From contig JNVT01000108.1 in assembly GCA_000737985.1 (NCBI GenBank), forward strand, positions 44,495 to 108,494: a DNA stretch of 64,000 nucleotides, read 5' to 3'. The position numbers were made by a program, and so were the translations under genes. Origin of the DNA: Gammaproteobacteria bacterium MFB021 (GTDB lineage Bacteria; Pseudomonadota; Gammaproteobacteria; Pseudomonadales; Halomonadaceae). Below, piece by piece: positions 51,846 to 59,997 of the stretch; within the stretch, counting starts at the first letter, position 1, and each line of letters starts with the position of its first letter. The notes beneath the pieces are model-generated. The model did not search any database. It was not told where the DNA came from and saw only the letters and a list, made by a program, of their open reading frames with translations.

Positions 51846-52082
51846 TCCCCTGGTTTTTTCTTTTTGATCAATGGGTTGGCTTTTTCCTCGAGGCCAGCTC
51901 TTGATCTTGTCGGCCTGCATGCTTGAGAGGGGTGGTTCAAAACGGGGCAGAAAAGCCACCCGATGCTTGTTCTTGGTGCACAACCCCTCCTGCAATGGCG
52001 ACAAGGGTGACGCAAAATGACATGAATTGCGCTTAGACCATGGTCGTCAGTCGAAGGGGGTAGACGCGCGCGCCGCCGGTGT

Positions 52083-52961
52083 TCACGTCAGATCGCGGTA
52101 GGCATGGGGTGTCAGCGCCCGTGGGGACCAGGCATCCACCGCCCACGCTAGCTGGGTGGCGACCGGGGCCTGAGACAGCTCCGCAGGAGGGCGCTGGTCG
52201 AGCAGTGCGAGCGCCCGGTGGAGCAGCGGGCGCACGGCGTCGTCGTCCAGTGGCAGCGGTGGCGCCAGATTCTGCTTGGAGAGTTTCTGCCCGTCCTCGC
52301 CGCGAATCAGTGGCAGGTGCAGATAGCGCGGCTCGGGGTAGTCCAGGGCCTGCTGCAGCTGGCGCTGCCACGGGGTGTTGTCGAGCAGGTCGAAGCCACG
52401 CACCACGTCGGTGATGCCCTGGGTGGCATCGTCGACCACCACCGCCAGCTGATAGGCCCACAGGCCATCCTTGCGTTTGACCACCACGTCACCCTGGGTG
52501 GTCGGGTCGAGCCGCTGGGTGCCGAACAGCCGGTCCTGCCAGACCACCGGATTGGGGCCGAGGTCGGTGCGCAGACGCCACGCCTGGGGGCGCTGGGGAT
52601 GGCGCGGATGCTCACGGCACCAGCCGGGGTAGTGGCCGAGATGCTGCCACTCCTTGCGCGAGCAGCCGCAGGGGTAGACCCGGCCGGCGGCGGCCAGGCG
52701 TTCGAGCGCGGCCTGGTAGGCGTCGTCGCGCCGGTGCTGGAAGCAGATCTCGCCGTCCCAGGTAAGGCCGAAGGCCGCCAGCTGGCGTTGAATGGTCGCC
52801 GCGGCTTGGGGCGGGCAGCGTGGCGGGTCGATGTCCTCGATGCGCAGCAGCCAGCGCCCGCCGGCGGCGCGCGCGTCGAGCCAGCTACCCAGGGCGGCGA
52901 CCAGCGATCCCAGGTGCAGTGGGCCGGAAGGCGTGGGGGCGAAACGACCGACGTAGGGCAT
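52083..52961 (-). CDS. gluQRS: Glutamyl-Q tRNA(Asp) synthetase GluQRS
   Basis: GluQRS attaches glutamate to queuosine in the anticodon of tRNA-Asp. The 292-residue protein resembles the catalytic half of GluRS. It has RFAPTPSGPLHLGSLVAAL with the HIGH-like HLGS (about 18-21), a zinc site with CGCSRKEW near 100 and further Cys/His, and the KMSKS-like KLSKQNLA near 228. The anticodon-binding half is absent, as expected. In Pseudomonas cbrA-cbrB-crcZ follow; here only the CrcZ-like RNA does. Confidence 0.95.
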   Translation of the reverse strand: MPYVGRFAPTPSGPLHLGSLVAALGSWLDARAAGGRWLLRIEDIDPPRCPPQAAATIQRQLAAFGLTWDGEICFQHRRDDAYQAALERLAAAGRVYPCGCSRKEWQHLGHYPGWCREHPRHPQRPQAWRLRTDLGPNPVVWQDRLFGTQRLDPTTQGDVVVKRKDGLWAYQLAVVVDDATQGITDVVRGFDLLDNTPWQRQLQQALDYPEPRYLHLPLIRGEDGQKLSKQNLAPPLPLDDDAVRPLLHRALALLDQRPPAELSQAPVATQLAWAVDAWSPRALTPHAYRDLT

Positions 52962-53016
52962 CGTCTCTCCAGGGAGAAAGGGGAAAGCCGGCGCCGCGGG
53001 CAGCGCCAGCAGGACG

Positions 53017-53049
53017 GAAAAAACAAAACGGGCACCCGTCGGTGCCCGT
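53017..53049 (-). terminator. Intrinsic terminator downstream of dksA (minus strand)
   Basis: ACGGGCACC/GGTGCCCGT with a GACG-type loop is followed on the minus strand by TTTTGTTTTTT. It separates the dksA transcript from gluQRS and lies beyond the repeat at 53086-53235. Confidence 0.85.
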
Positions 53050-53085
53050 CTGCTGCTGGCTTCGGCGATCCATGGACCGCCGAGC

Positions 53086-53235
53086 TAAGGAATCACTGCA
53101 TAAATGCCTGCACAAGCGAATAGCTGCGTTACGCGGTACTAGAAAGCTCGCCTAACCCCAAGTTATGTCTCGCTGTCTGCGTTCCGGGCGCCTTGCCCTT
53201 CATCTTGCTCGGCGATTTATTCAGCGTTTCCCTAA
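53086..53235. repeat. MITE-like repeat family A, copy 2
   Basis: 150 bp bounded by TAAGGAATCACTGCATAAAT and, inverted, by ATTTATTCAGCGTTTCCCTA. It is the better preserved of the two copies (other: 12527-12677). A minus-strand frame across both copies reads KMKGKAPGTQTARHN-like peptides, which can mislead gene callers. It was inserted between dksA and its terminator. Confidence 0.82.
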
Positions 53236-53244
53236 TTGGCGCGA

Positions 53245-53682
53245 TCAGCCGCCGAGCTGTTTCTCCTTCAGCTCCGCCAGCGTCTTGCAGTCGACGCACA
53301 GGGTGGCGGTGGGGCGTGCCTCGAGGCGGCGGATGCCGATCTCGACGCCACACGCTTCGCAGAAGCCGTAATCGTCTTCGTCGATCTTGTCGATCGTTTC
53401 GTTGATCTTCTTGAGCAGTTTGCGCTCGCGGTCACGCGTTCTCAGCTCGAGGCTGAAGCCCTCTTCCTGCGTCGCCCGGTCGGCGGGATCGGCGAAGTTG
53501 TTCGCCTCTTCCTGCAGGTGGCGCACGGTGCGATCGACCTCTTCCATAAGATCCTGTTTCCAGCCCAGCAGGATCTCACGGAAGTGCGCAAGCTGCTTTT
53601 CGTTCATGTACTCTTCACCCGGTGCCGGCTGGTACGGGGTGAATGCCTTGGGCGCTTCCGTTTTCTTTTCTGCTACTGGCAT
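53245..53682 (-). CDS. dksA: RNA polymerase-binding transcription factor DksA
   Basis: DksA enters the secondary channel of RNA polymerase and with ppGpp represses rRNA and activates amino-acid promoters. The 145-residue protein has a coiled coil with the acidic tip region (FADPADRATQEE, about 70-81) and a C-terminal four-Cys zinc finger (CEACGVEIG ... CVDCK). The N-terminus MPVAEKKTEAPKAF is followed by YQPAPGEEYMNEKQL. It should act on the rRNA promoters at the right end of this window. Confidence 0.97.
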   Translation of the reverse strand: MPVAEKKTEAPKAFTPYQPAPGEEYMNEKQLAHFREILLGWKQDLMEEVDRTVRHLQEEANNFADPADRATQEEGFSLELRTRDRERKLLKKINETIDKIDEDDYGFCEACGVEIGIRRLEARPTATLCVDCKTLAELKEKQLGG

Positions 53683-53956
53683 GGGGCTGCCTCGTTACAC
53701 AAGTGTCGTGACGCGTGTGATTCGGCCGAGAATCGACCATGGGCAGCATCAGCCGCCGCCCGAAGCCATGCTTGTTTAGCGAAAAAGTTACCGCATTGCA
53801 ACTAAAGCCGCGCTTTATTTTTGGCCATCGCGACGCTGCGACCGGTATATCGCCGTGCGCCGCGGTGGCGCCATCCAAACGGGGCGGTAGGGGGCGCCGG
53901 CCGCTGTGGCCGGTATCCGGCCCGCCGCGCGTCCCGGTGAGAGGAGTCGACAGAAG

Positions 53957-55126
53957 ATGTCCTGGAGCGATCGCCTGGCGGCGGTAGCGCCGTTTCGTGT
54001 CATGCGCCTGCTGGAGGCGGCCCAGGCCCGCGAGGCCGCCGGTCACGACGTCATTCACCTGGAGATCGGCGAGCCCGATTTCCCCTCCCCCGCGGCGGTG
54101 GTCGCGGCGGGCCAGCAGGCGCTGGCGGCGGGGCACACCCGCTACACGCCGGCATGCGGCCTGCCGGCGCTGCGCGAGGCGATCGCCGGTCACTATCAGC
54201 GCTGCCACGGGGTAACACTCGATCCGCGTCGGGTGATCGTCACCCCCGGTGCTTCCGGGGCGCTGCTGCTGGCCAGTCAGCTGCTGGTGCAGCGCGGTGA
54301 CCGAGTGCTGATGGCCGACCCCACCTATCCCTGCAACCGCCACTTCATGGCGCTGGCCGAGGCCGCGGTGGAATGTGTCCCGGTCGGTCCGGAGAGCGGC
54401 TGGCAGCTCGATGCGGCGCTGCTCGCGCAGCACTGGCAGCCCGGCACGCGGCTGGCGATGCTGGCCACCCCTTCCAACCCCACCGGCCATATGCTGTCGG
54501 CGCCGGAGCTTGCGGCGGTGGCGCAGACGGTGGCGGCACGCGACGCGGCGCTTTTGGTCGACGAGATCTATCAGGGGCTGTGCTACGACGTCGCGCCTGT
54601 CTCCGCGGTGAGTGCGGCGCCGGAGGCGTTCGTGGTCAACAGCTTCTCCAAGTTCTTCGGCATGACCGGCTGGCGGCTGGGCTGGCTGGTGGCCCCCGAG
54701 GCCGCAGTGGAGCCGCTGTCGCGGCTGGCCCAGAACGTCTTCCTGGCGCCGCCGACACTCTCCCAGCACGCCGCCCTGGCGGCCTTCTCGCCCGAGTGCC
54801 TTTCGCAGCTGGAAGCGCGCCGCGCCGAGCTGCAGCTGCGCCGCGATGCGCTGCTCGCGGGGTTGGCACGGCTCGGCCTGGCGCCGGCGCAGCCGCCCCA
54901 GGGCGCGTTCTATGTCTGGCTCGACGTCTCTGCCCATACCGACGACAGCGAGGCGTTCTGCCGCGCGCTGCTCGACGAAGAAAATGTGGCGATCACCCCG
55001 GGCACCGATTTCGCGGTGCGCGGTGGGGGCCACCATGTGCGCATCGCCTTCACCACCGGGGTGGCGCGGCTGGAAGAGGCGGTCGCGCGCCTCGAGCGCT
55101 TTCTGACCCGGCGGGCGCGCGGATGA
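53957..55126 (+). CDS. Class I/II PLP-dependent aminotransferase
   Basis: The 389-residue protein is a fold-type I aminotransferase. It has LEIGEPDFPSP (about 37-47), ATPSNPTGHMLS (about 174-185), LVDEIYQGLCYD (about 200-211), the PLP lysine in NSFSKFFGMTGWRLGW (about 231-246) and the substrate-binding Arg in GHHVRIAFTTG near 362. ATG 53957 follows GAGGAG. Its position after dksA and before sfsA matches a probable aspartate-type aminotransferase in Pseudomonas. The exact substrate cannot be told. Its stop overlaps the sfsA start (ATGA). The 274-bp gap before it holds no recognised gene. Confidence 0.9.
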   Translation: MSWSDRLAAVAPFRVMRLLEAAQAREAAGHDVIHLEIGEPDFPSPAAVVAAGQQALAAGHTRYTPACGLPALREAIAGHYQRCHGVTLDPRRVIVTPGASGALLLASQLLVQRGDRVLMADPTYPCNRHFMALAEAAVECVPVGPESGWQLDAALLAQHWQPGTRLAMLATPSNPTGHMLSAPELAAVAQTVAARDAALLVDEIYQGLCYDVAPVSAVSAAPEAFVVNSFSKFFGMTGWRLGWLVAPEAAVEPLSRLAQNVFLAPPTLSQHAALAAFSPECLSQLEARRAELQLRRDALLAGLARLGLAPAQPPQGAFYVWLDVSAHTDDSEAFCRALLDEENVAITPGTDFAVRGGGHHVRIAFTTGVARLEEAVARLERFLTRRARG

Positions 55127-55893
55127 GCCAGGTCGAGACTCAGTCCCGGATCGAGCTGGTGCCCGGCACGCTGCTACGCCGCTACAAGCGCTTTCTGGCC
55201 GATGTGCAGCTCGATGACGGCCGCGAGGTGGTGGCGCACTGCCCCAATACCGGTTCGATGCGCGCGGTGAACGTGCCCGGCTGCCGGGTGTGGCTGTCGC
55301 CGAGCACCAATCCTGCACGCAAGCTGGCCTGGACCTGGGAGCTGATCGAGCTGCCGGACGGCCAGGGCGGGATCGACTGGGTGTCGGTACATACCGGGCG
55401 CGCCAACGCCCTGGTGGCGGCGGCACTGCGGGCCGGACGCGTGGCGCCGCTGGCCGACTTCGCGCGTTTGACGCCGGAGGTCAAGGTCGAGGGCGCGCGG
55501 CTCGACTTCCGCCTCGAGCTGGCCTCCGGCGACGCCTGCTACGTCGAGGTCAAGCAGGTGACGCTGAAGGAGCGCGACGGCCACGGCTACTTTCCCGATG
55601 CGGTGAGTGAGCGCGGGCGGCGCCATCTCGATGCGCTGGCCACACTCGCCGCCGCGGGCCAGCGCAGCGTGCTGCTGTTCTGCGTGGCGCATACCGGCAT
55701 TCAAGACGTGGCGCCGGCGGCGCATCTCGATCCCGCCTACGCCGCGCGGCTACGCGAGGTGGCCGCGCAGGGGGTCGAGGTGCTGGCCTATGGCTGCGAG
55801 CTGCGCCAGGCCGATGGCAGGCCGCTAGGCATGCGCCTGGTGCGCCGGCTGGCGGTCGATCTCGAACGTCGGCTGCCGCCGTCGGCCGACTGA
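55123..55893 (+). CDS. sfsA: SfsA family DNA/RNA-binding nuclease-like protein
   Basis: SfsA was named as a sugar fermentation stimulation protein and has an OB-like domain plus a PD-(D/E)xK-type nuclease-like domain. The 256-residue product shows LLRRYKRFLADV (about 19-30), HCPNTGSMRAV (about 43-53), VKVEGARLDFRLE and CYVEVKQVTLKE near 147 (nuclease-like E-V-K), and FPDAVSERGRRHLD. The ATG at 55123 overlaps the aminotransferase stop. It converges with metW after only 17 bp and no clear terminator. Confidence 0.93.
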   Translation: MSQVETQSRIELVPGTLLRRYKRFLADVQLDDGREVVAHCPNTGSMRAVNVPGCRVWLSPSTNPARKLAWTWELIELPDGQGGIDWVSVHTGRANALVAAALRAGRVAPLADFARLTPEVKVEGARLDFRLELASGDACYVEVKQVTLKERDGHGYFPDAVSERGRRHLDALATLAAAGQRSVLLFCVAHTGIQDVAPAAHLDPAYAARLREVAAQGVEVLAYGCELRQADGRPLGMRLVRRLAVDLERRLPPSAD

Positions 55894-55910
55894 GACCGAG
55901 CGAGCGCCCG

Positions 55911-56507
55911 CTAGCGGCCGCGGCAGACTCGGAAGATCGCCGTCTCGCCAAACAGGTTGGGCCAGCGCCGCGAGGTCCAGTGTGGCTGGTGATCGGCGCT
56001 GCCCACCGCTTCGTCGGCGATGCGCACACCCTTTTCACGGCACAGGTTGGCGAAGTCGCGGAAGGTCGACAGATGGATGTTGGGGGTGTCGTACCAGGCG
56101 TGGGGCAGCGAACGCGACACCGGCATGCGACCGCGCAGGCTCAGGTGCAGGCGGTGCTTCCAGAAGGCGAAGTTGGGAAAGGCGATGATGCACTCCGGGG
56201 CCACTCGCAGCATCTCGACCAGCATGCTGTCGGGTCGCCGCAGCGCCTGCAGCGCCTGGGTCATCACCACCACGTCGAAGGCGTCGTCGTCGAAGTTGCC
56301 GAGGCCATCGTCGAGGTTCTGCTCGATCACGTTGACCCCACGGCGCAGGCAGGCGGCGAGTCCCGCCGGATCGATTTCCAGCCCGTAGCCGGTGACACCC
56401 TTGCGCTGGCCCAGGGTATCCAGCAGGGTGCCGTCGCCGCAGCCGAGGTCGAGAATGCGGGCGCCTGCGGGCACCCAGTCGTAGATCAGTTCGAGATCGG
56501 CGCGCAT
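55911..56507 (-). CDS. metW: Methionine biosynthesis protein MetW
   Basis: MetW is a SAM-methyltransferase-fold partner of MetX, needed for homoserine acylation in some proteobacteria. The 198-residue product has the SAM-binding ILDLGCGDGTLLDTLG (about 20-35), GYGLEIDPAGLAACLRRGVNVI and FPNFAFWKHRLHL. Its ATG overlaps the metX stop by one base (TGATG). Upstream extensions in this frame lie within metX and are rejected. Confidence 0.95.
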   Translation of the reverse strand: MRADLELIYDWVPAGARILDLGCGDGTLLDTLGQRKGVTGYGLEIDPAGLAACLRRGVNVIEQNLDDGLGNFDDDAFDVVVMTQALQALRRPDSMLVEMLRVAPECIIAFPNFAFWKHRLHLSLRGRMPVSRSLPHAWYDTPNIHLSTFRDFANLCREKGVRIADEAVGSADHQPHWTSRRWPNLFGETAIFRVCRGR

Positions 56508-57664
56508 CAGCGACTCTCCCCGCAAATATCGGCATGAACCCGCTGCATGAAGCTGCCGAACACCGCCTGATAGTGGTCGTTGGGCAGCAGGAAGGCGTCG
56601 TGCCCGTGGGGCGAGTCGACGTTGACGTAGCTCACCGCCTTGCCCGCGCGCAGCAGGGCGTCGACCAGCTCGCGCGAGCGCGCCGGGGCGAAGCGCCAGT
56701 CGGTGGTGAAGCTGATCACCAGATAGGGGCAGGCGACCGGGGCCAGCGCCGCGGCGAGATCGCCGTCGTGCTGGCCGGCGGGGTCGAAGTAGTCCAGTGC
56801 CTTGGTCATCAGCAGGTAGGTGTTGGCATCGAAGCGGGTCGAGAAGGTGTCGCCCTGGTGGCGCAGATAGGATTCGACCTGGAACTCGACGTCGTAGCCG
56901 AAGTTGAGCTGGTCGCTGCGCAGGTCGCGGCCGAAGCGCGAGCCCATCGAGTGCTCCGAGAGGTAGGTGATGTGGCCGATCATGCGTGCCAGCTTCAGCC
57001 CCAGCTTGGGGATCGCCTCGCGTTCGGCGTACCAGCCGTCGAAGAAGTCGGGGTCGGAACGAATCGCCTGGCGCGCGACCTCGTTGAAGGCGATGTTCTG
57101 GGCCGAGAGGCGTGGCGTGGCGGCGATCACCACCGCGTTGGCGACCCGCTCGGGGTAGGCGATCGTCCACTGCAGTGCCTGCATGCCGCCTAGGCTGCCA
57201 CCGACCACCGCGGCGAAGCGGTCGATGCCGAGGTGATCGGCCAGGCGCGCCTGGCTATGCACCCAGTCGGCCACGGTGAGCACCGGAAAGGTGGGCCCCC
57301 ACAGCCGCCCGGTCTCGGGGTTGACACTGCCCGGCCCGGTGCTGCCGTGGCAGCCGCCGAGGTTGTTGAGCGAGACGACGAAGAAGCGGTCGGTGTCGAT
57401 CACCTTGCCCGGGCCGATATAGGCATCCCACCAGCCGGGCTTGCGCTCGTCGGCGCCATGGTAGCCGGCGGCGTGGTGGTGGCCGGAGAGCGCATGGCAG
57501 ATGAGCACGGCGTTGCTGCGCTCGGCGTTGAGCGTGCCGTAGGTCTCGTAGATCAGCTCGAAGCGCGCCAGGGTCTTGCCGCAGGCGAGCGGCAGCGGCG
57601 TGTCGAAGGTCGCGGTCTGGGGCGTGACCAGGCCGACCGAATCGGGCGGGAAGGAAGCGGACAT
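56507..57664 (-). CDS. metX: Homoserine O-acyltransferase MetX (probably succinyltransferase)
   Basis: MetX acylates homoserine in methionine synthesis. The 385-residue alpha/beta hydrolase has [14 protein letters not shown] (oxyanion region, about 54-67), [12 protein letters not shown], the nucleophile Ser in [12 protein letters not shown] (about 156-167), and the Asp and His late in the chain ([11 protein letters not shown]). In gammaproteobacteria with metXW the enzyme usually uses succinyl-CoA, so succinyltransferase is likely though not provable from sequence. metW is coupled behind it. Confidence 0.95.
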   Translation of the reverse strand: MSASFPPDSVGLVTPQTATFDTPLPLACGKTLARFELIYETYGTLNAERSNAVLICHALSGHHHAAGYHGADERKPGWWDAYIGPGKVIDTDRFFVVSLNNLGGCHGSTGPGSVNPETGRLWGPTFPVLTVADWVHSQARLADHLGIDRFAAVVGGSLGGMQALQWTIAYPERVANAVVIAATPRLSAQNIAFNEVARQAIRSDPDFFDGWYAEREAIPKLGLKLARMIGHITYLSEHSMGSRFGRDLRSDQLNFGYDVEFQVESYLRHQGDTFSTRFDANTYLLMTKALDYFDPAGQHDGDLAAALAPVACPYLVISFTTDWRFAPARSRELVDALLRAGKAVSYVNVDSPHGHDAFLLPNDHYQAVFGSFMQRVHADICGESR

Positions 57665-57744
57665 GAAACGCGGAGGTCTCCAGAATCAGCGGGGCAGACG
57701 ACCGCCACCCGGGCACAGCGTGCGACCGGGGGCGGTAGCGGCGT

Positions 57745-58335
57745 TCAGAATCCGACCAGGGCGCCCGGCAGGCCGGCGGCGCGGGCGAGCGCGCCGACCA
57801 GCAGGCTGTCGAGCAGGTTGATGGCGATGAAGACCACGATCGGCGACAGGTCGATCATGCCCAGCGGCGGGATGACCCGGCGCACCGGGGCCATGATCGG
57901 CTCGACGATCTGCATCACCAGCAGCGCGCCGGGGTGGCTCGCGCGGGGTGCCACCCAGCTCAGGATGATCATGATGATCAGGGCGAAGAAGTAGATCTTC
58001 AGAATGGCGTTGAGCCCCCCGGCGATGGACGCGAGCAGGATGCCCTGCAGCGGCGGCATGCCGAAGCCGGCGAACTGGAAGATGGCGATGATCACGATCG
58101 CCTTGAGCAGAAAGCCGGCGAACAAGGTGGCGATGTCGATACGCCCGAGCGGGCGCAGGAACTTCTGCAGCGGTGCCACCACCGGCTGGGTCGCCTTGAC
58201 GATCCCCTGGCTCATGGGGTTGTAGTAGTCCGCCTGCGAGAACTGCAGCAAGAAGCGCAGCATGAGGACGAAGAGGTAGATGCTGGCGAGGCTGTTGACC
58301 AGCATCAGACCGGCGCTTCCGAGATGACTGCCCAT
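57745..58335 (-). CDS. yggT: YggT family membrane protein
   Basis: The 196-residue protein contains two YggT repeats with four to six membrane segments (for example SLASIYLFVLMLRFLLQF near residues 16-33 and a FALIIMIILSW segment near 118). Each repeat ends in a proline-rich P-V-PL-P motif (QPVVAPLQKFLRPLGRIDI, EPIMAPVRRVIPPLGMIDL). The family is implicated in osmotic or cation stress and in envelope division-site functions, but its biochemistry is unknown. It sits between proC and metX in an operon-like run. Confidence 0.92.
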   Translation of the reverse strand: MGSHLGSAGLMLVNSLASIYLFVLMLRFLLQFSQADYYNPMSQGIVKATQPVVAPLQKFLRPLGRIDIATLFAGFLLKAIVIIAIFQFAGFGMPPLQGILLASIAGGLNAILKIYFFALIIMIILSWVAPRASHPGALLVMQIVEPIMAPVRRVIPPLGMIDLSPIVVFIAINLLDSLLVGALARAAGLPGALVGF

Positions 58336-58363
58336 CGAATGATCTCCTAGTGATTCGGCAACT

Positions 58364-59203
58364 TCAGTTCTGGCTCAGTTCGCGTGACAGCTCGCGGGCG
58401 CGCTCTGCGGCGGCCTCGGCAGCGGTGGCCACGATGCGTGCGAGCTCGGCATCCTGGAAGCTCTGGATGGCGCGCTCGGTGGTGCCATTGGGCGAGGTGA
58501 CGCGGCGGCGCAGCTCGGCCGGCTCGAACTCGCTCTCGCGCGCCATCTTGGCCGCGCCATAGACCGTCTGCAGGGCCAGCCGGCGCGCGCTCTCCGGCGC
58601 CAGTCCCAGCGCGATGCCGGCGGCTTCCAGCGACTCCATGAACAGGAAGCAGTAGGCCGGGCCGCTGCCGGAGACGGCGGTCACGGCATCGATCTGTGCC
58701 TCCTCCTCGACCCACTCGACCAGTCCCACCGCCCCCAGCAGTTCGCTCGCCAGGCTGCGCTGGGCGGCATCGACGCGGGCATTGGCGTAGAGGCCGCTGG
58801 CGCCGGCACCGACCAGTGACGGAGTGTTGGGCATGCAGCGTATCACGGCCAGCTCGCCGCCCAGCCACTGCTCCAACGTAGCCGCCTCGAGCCCGGCGGC
58901 CACCGACACGATCAGCGGGCGCCGCGCCTGCACCGCCTCACGCAGCGACAGGCACAGTTCGCGCATCATCTGCGGCTTGACCGCGAGCACCACCACGTCG
59001 GCCGTGGCGACGGCGGCGAGGTTGTCGCGGGTGGTGTGGACCGGATACTGCGCGGCGATGGCGTCGAGGCGCTCCTGGCTGCGCGAGGTGGCGGTGATGG
59101 CGGCGGCCGGATAGCCGCTGTCGAGCATGCCGGCGAAGATGGCGCTGGCCATGTTGCCGGCACCGATGAAGCTGATGTGGCTGGCCTGGGACGAGTCGGT
59201 CAT
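58364..59203 (-). CDS. proC: Pyrroline-5-carboxylate reductase ProC
   Basis: ProC reduces pyrroline-5-carboxylate to proline with NAD(P)H. The 279-residue protein has the dinucleotide fold ISFIGAGNMASAIFAGML (about 10-27), VLAVKPQMM (about 71-79), IRCMPNTPSLVGAGASGLYA (split near 120) and the C-terminal signature with TAVSGSGPAYCFLFME and SPNGTTERAIQSF. Proline is an osmolyte, relevant for a salt-tolerant host. It lies 28 bp upstream of yggT. Confidence 0.97.
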   Translation of the reverse strand: MTDSSQASHISFIGAGNMASAIFAGMLDSGYPAAAITATSRSQERLDAIAAQYPVHTTRDNLAAVATADVVVLAVKPQMMRELCLSLREAVQARRPLIVSVAAGLEAATLEQWLGGELAVIRCMPNTPSLVGAGASGLYANARVDAAQRSLASELLGAVGLVEWVEEEAQIDAVTAVSGSGPAYCFLFMESLEAAGIALGLAPESARRLALQTVYGAAKMARESEFEPAELRRRVTSPNGTTERAIQSFQDAELARIVATAAEAAAERARELSRELSQN

Positions 59204-59240
59204 GACGAAATCCTGTATCGCAGCGAAGAAAAGGGTGGCC

Positions 59241-59957
59241 TCACGGCCGGGCGCCGGCGGGAGGGCGGCTGCCGAAGAGCGCGGTGCCTAGGCGTACCAG
59301 CGTGGCACCTTCGGCGACGGCGGCCTCGAGGTCACCGCTCATGCCCATCGACAGGGTATCCAGCGGCGCCTCGGGGAAGCGCCTGCGCAGCGCCTCGAAG
59401 GCCTCGCGCACGGCGCGGAAGGCGTCGCGCTGACGGGCCGGGTCGTCGCTCGGCGACGGCAGTTCGATCAAGCCGCGCAGACGCTCGTACGGCAGCACGC
59501 GCAGCGCCTCGATCAGGGCCGGCAGCGCCTCGGCGTCGACGCCGGCCTTGCTCGCCTCGCCGCTGACATTGAGCTGCAGGCAGACGTTGAGCGGGGCGAG
59601 CGTCGGCGGGCGTTGATCCGACAGCCGGCGCGCGATCTTCTCGCGCTCGACGCTGTGGACCCAGGCGAAGTGCTCGGCGACGTCGCGGGTCTTGTTCGAC
59701 TGCAGGGCGCCGATGAAATGCCACTCGATATCGTCGAGCGCGGCCAGTTGGGCCTGCTTCTCCAGCGCCTCCTGCAGATAGTTCTCGCCGAACGCGCGTT
59801 GACCGGCGTCATAGGCCTGACGCAGCATGGCGGCAGGCTTGGTCTTGCTGACGGCCAGGATGCGGGCGGCCTCGGCGGGGCGCCCCGCGGCCCGCAGGGC
59901 AGCCTGCAGGCGCTGGTTGGCCGCGTGAAGGGACTGGGGCACCGACGCTTCTGGCAT
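59241..59957 (-). CDS. yggS: YggS family pyridoxal phosphate homeostasis protein (PLPBP)
   Basis: The 238-residue single-domain PLP-binding TIM barrel has the cofactor lysine in ARILAVSKTKPAA (about 31-43), AFGENYLQEALEK (about 55-67), WHFIGALQSNKTRDVAEHFAWVHSVER (split near 78) and LSMGMSGDLEAAVAEG (about 206-221). It buffers PLP and influences amino-acid and vitamin B6 balance. ATG 59957 gives the family start; upstream in-frame codons extend into pilT's leader. It is the first gene of yggS-proC-yggT-metX-metW and diverges from pilT. Confidence 0.94.
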   Translation of the reverse strand: MPEASVPQSLHAANQRLQAALRAAGRPAEAARILAVSKTKPAAMLRQAYDAGQRAFGENYLQEALEKQAQLAALDDIEWHFIGALQSNKTRDVAEHFAWVHSVEREKIARRLSDQRPPTLAPLNVCLQLNVSGEASKAGVDAEALPALIEALRVLPYERLRGLIELPSPSDDPARQRDAFRAVREAFEALRRRFPEAPLDTLSMGMSGDLEAAVAEGATLVRLGTALFGSRPPAGARP

Positions 59958-59997
59958 ACTAGACAGCGACCTTATGCAGGGGATCGTATAAAAGCCC

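Noticed and set aside
51501..52004. 167-residue minus-strand ORF rich in Asn, Thr and Asp
   Set aside because: Its NNNN, NDN and TTTT runs arise from translating the AACAACGAC repeats of the RNA gene. It crosses the sigma54 promoter, has no ribosome-binding site and matches no family.
51941..52030. Second sigma54 promoter further upstream of the CrcZ-like RNA
   Set aside because: Minus-strand TTGCA-like boxes occur, but none has GG exactly 10 bp before GC. Only 51830-51845 satisfies the rule.
54373..55893. 506-residue ORF that would fuse a new N-terminus to SfsA
   Set aside because: The first 250 codons are an out-of-frame reading of the aminotransferase gene. SfsA begins at 55123 by conservation and stop-start overlap.
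55911..57170. 419-residue ORF extending MetW upstream
   Set aside because: The extension is out-of-frame metX. The conserved MetW start [11 protein letters not shown] is at 56507, next to the metX stop.
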